A DNA stretch of 41,001 nucleotides, taken from an uncultured Streptococcus sp. Lineage in GTDB: Bacteria; Bacillota; Bacilli; Lactobacillales; Streptococcaceae. Below the pieces are notes generated by a model. It ran no database searches. It was given only the letters and a program-made list of their open reading frames with translations, and had not been told where the DNA came from. Positions 40,835 through 41,001 of this stretch are shown piece by piece (within the stretch, counting starts at the first letter, position 1; every line of letters starts with the position of its first letter). A program made the position numbers and the translations under genes. The stretch spans positions 1 through 41,001 of the forward strand of contig CABPWC010000003.1 of assembly GCA_902461025.1 (NCBI GenBank), in the 5' to 3' direction.

Positions 40835-41001
40835 TTAATACCAACCGTTGTTAAGCCAGAAGTTCTTAGCAGCTGTCCATGAACCGTAACGTCCAGCAAC
40901 ATAAGCGTCTGCTACACGTTCTTGGTTTTCAGCTGAGTAGTCGCCATTCAAGTAAGAATCTGTCAATTGGTAACGTCCGATGTAACGTCCGTTTGTCGCT
41001 G
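40835..41001 (-). CDS. Apf/LysM-type secreted protein, C-terminus only
   Basis: The last 54 codons of a gene entering from the right edge, reading TNGRYIGRYQLTDSYLNGDY and ending TAAKNFWLNNGWY. Repeated GRY and the final NNGWY are typical of the lysozyme-like C-terminal domain in streptococcal LysM proteins (pneumococcal SP_0107-like) and lactobacillal aggregation-promoting factors. The N-terminal signal peptide and any LysM domain are outside the window, so the full architecture is not known. Confidence 0.75.
   Translation of the reverse strand, partial: ATNGRYIGRYQLTDSYLNGDYSAENQERVADAYVAGRYGSWTAAKNFWLNNGWY

Overview
The window looks like chromosomal core sequence from a mitis-group Streptococcus (S. 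mitis/oralis/infantis-like). Nearly every protein reads as a close relative of a pneumococcal one, the base composition is low-GC, and the window carries ComX, PBP2a, EloR/Jag with the StkP-type Thr89, and a CiaR-controlled csRNA. The species call is an inference from remembered protein sequences; no search was run. All genes are on the minus strand except one RluA-type pseudouridine synthase (3072-3950). No IS element, prophage, CRISPR array or obvious foreign island was seen.

Layout. 1-608: the 5' end of a tRNA-Glu gene and comX, the competence sigma factor. 758-8676: PBP2a, the lone plus-strand RluA enzyme, GAPDH, and AdhE with a near-consensus Rex operator at its promoter. 8263-11566: a short operon (YajC, low-molecular-weight tyrosine phosphatase, membrane-anchored MORN protein) and transketolase. 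11685-14492: rnpA-yidC-jag and a conserved hypothetical gene. 14650-14784: a small RNA with a perfect CiaR box. 14801-16414: an ACT-domain protein and its UPF0210 partner. 16571-31421: the complete S10-spc-alpha ribosomal superoperon (rpsJ to rplQ, with secY, adk, infA and rpoA), with an S10 leader at the front and an L17 downstream element plus a 21-bp terminator at the end. 31556-35176: the anaerobic ribonucleotide reductase operon nrdD-(46-aa ORF)-GNAT-nrdG behind NrdR-like boxes. 35181-36940: a two-gene operon (44-aa ORF and a GT-C-like membrane protein, probably competence-induced Ccs4) behind a near cin-box. 36999-40751: mnmA-nudix-mnmG. 40835-41001: the C-terminus of an Apf/transglycosylase-like secreted protein.

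How the parts connect. ComX and a likely ComX target (the Ccs4-like operon) lie in the same window, and the csRNA belongs to the CiaRH circuit that damps competence in pneumococci. AdhE, NrdD and NrdG are fermentative/anaerobic functions with Rex-like and NrdR-like sites. MnmA and MnmG modify the same wobble uridine of tRNA. RnpA, YidC, Jag, SecY and YajC cover tRNA processing and membrane protein insertion.

The most interesting unexplained signal is a pair of homologous structured spacers in the spc operon, on either side of rpsH (24462-24574 and 23778-23891). Their primary sequences have diverged, but the same five helices are preserved by compensatory changes and the same loops are conserved. 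Other leads are a structured rpmD-rplO leader, tandem hairpin repeats ahead of mnmA, and a divergent promoter pair that may make leaderless mRNAs for pbp2a and the RluA gene.
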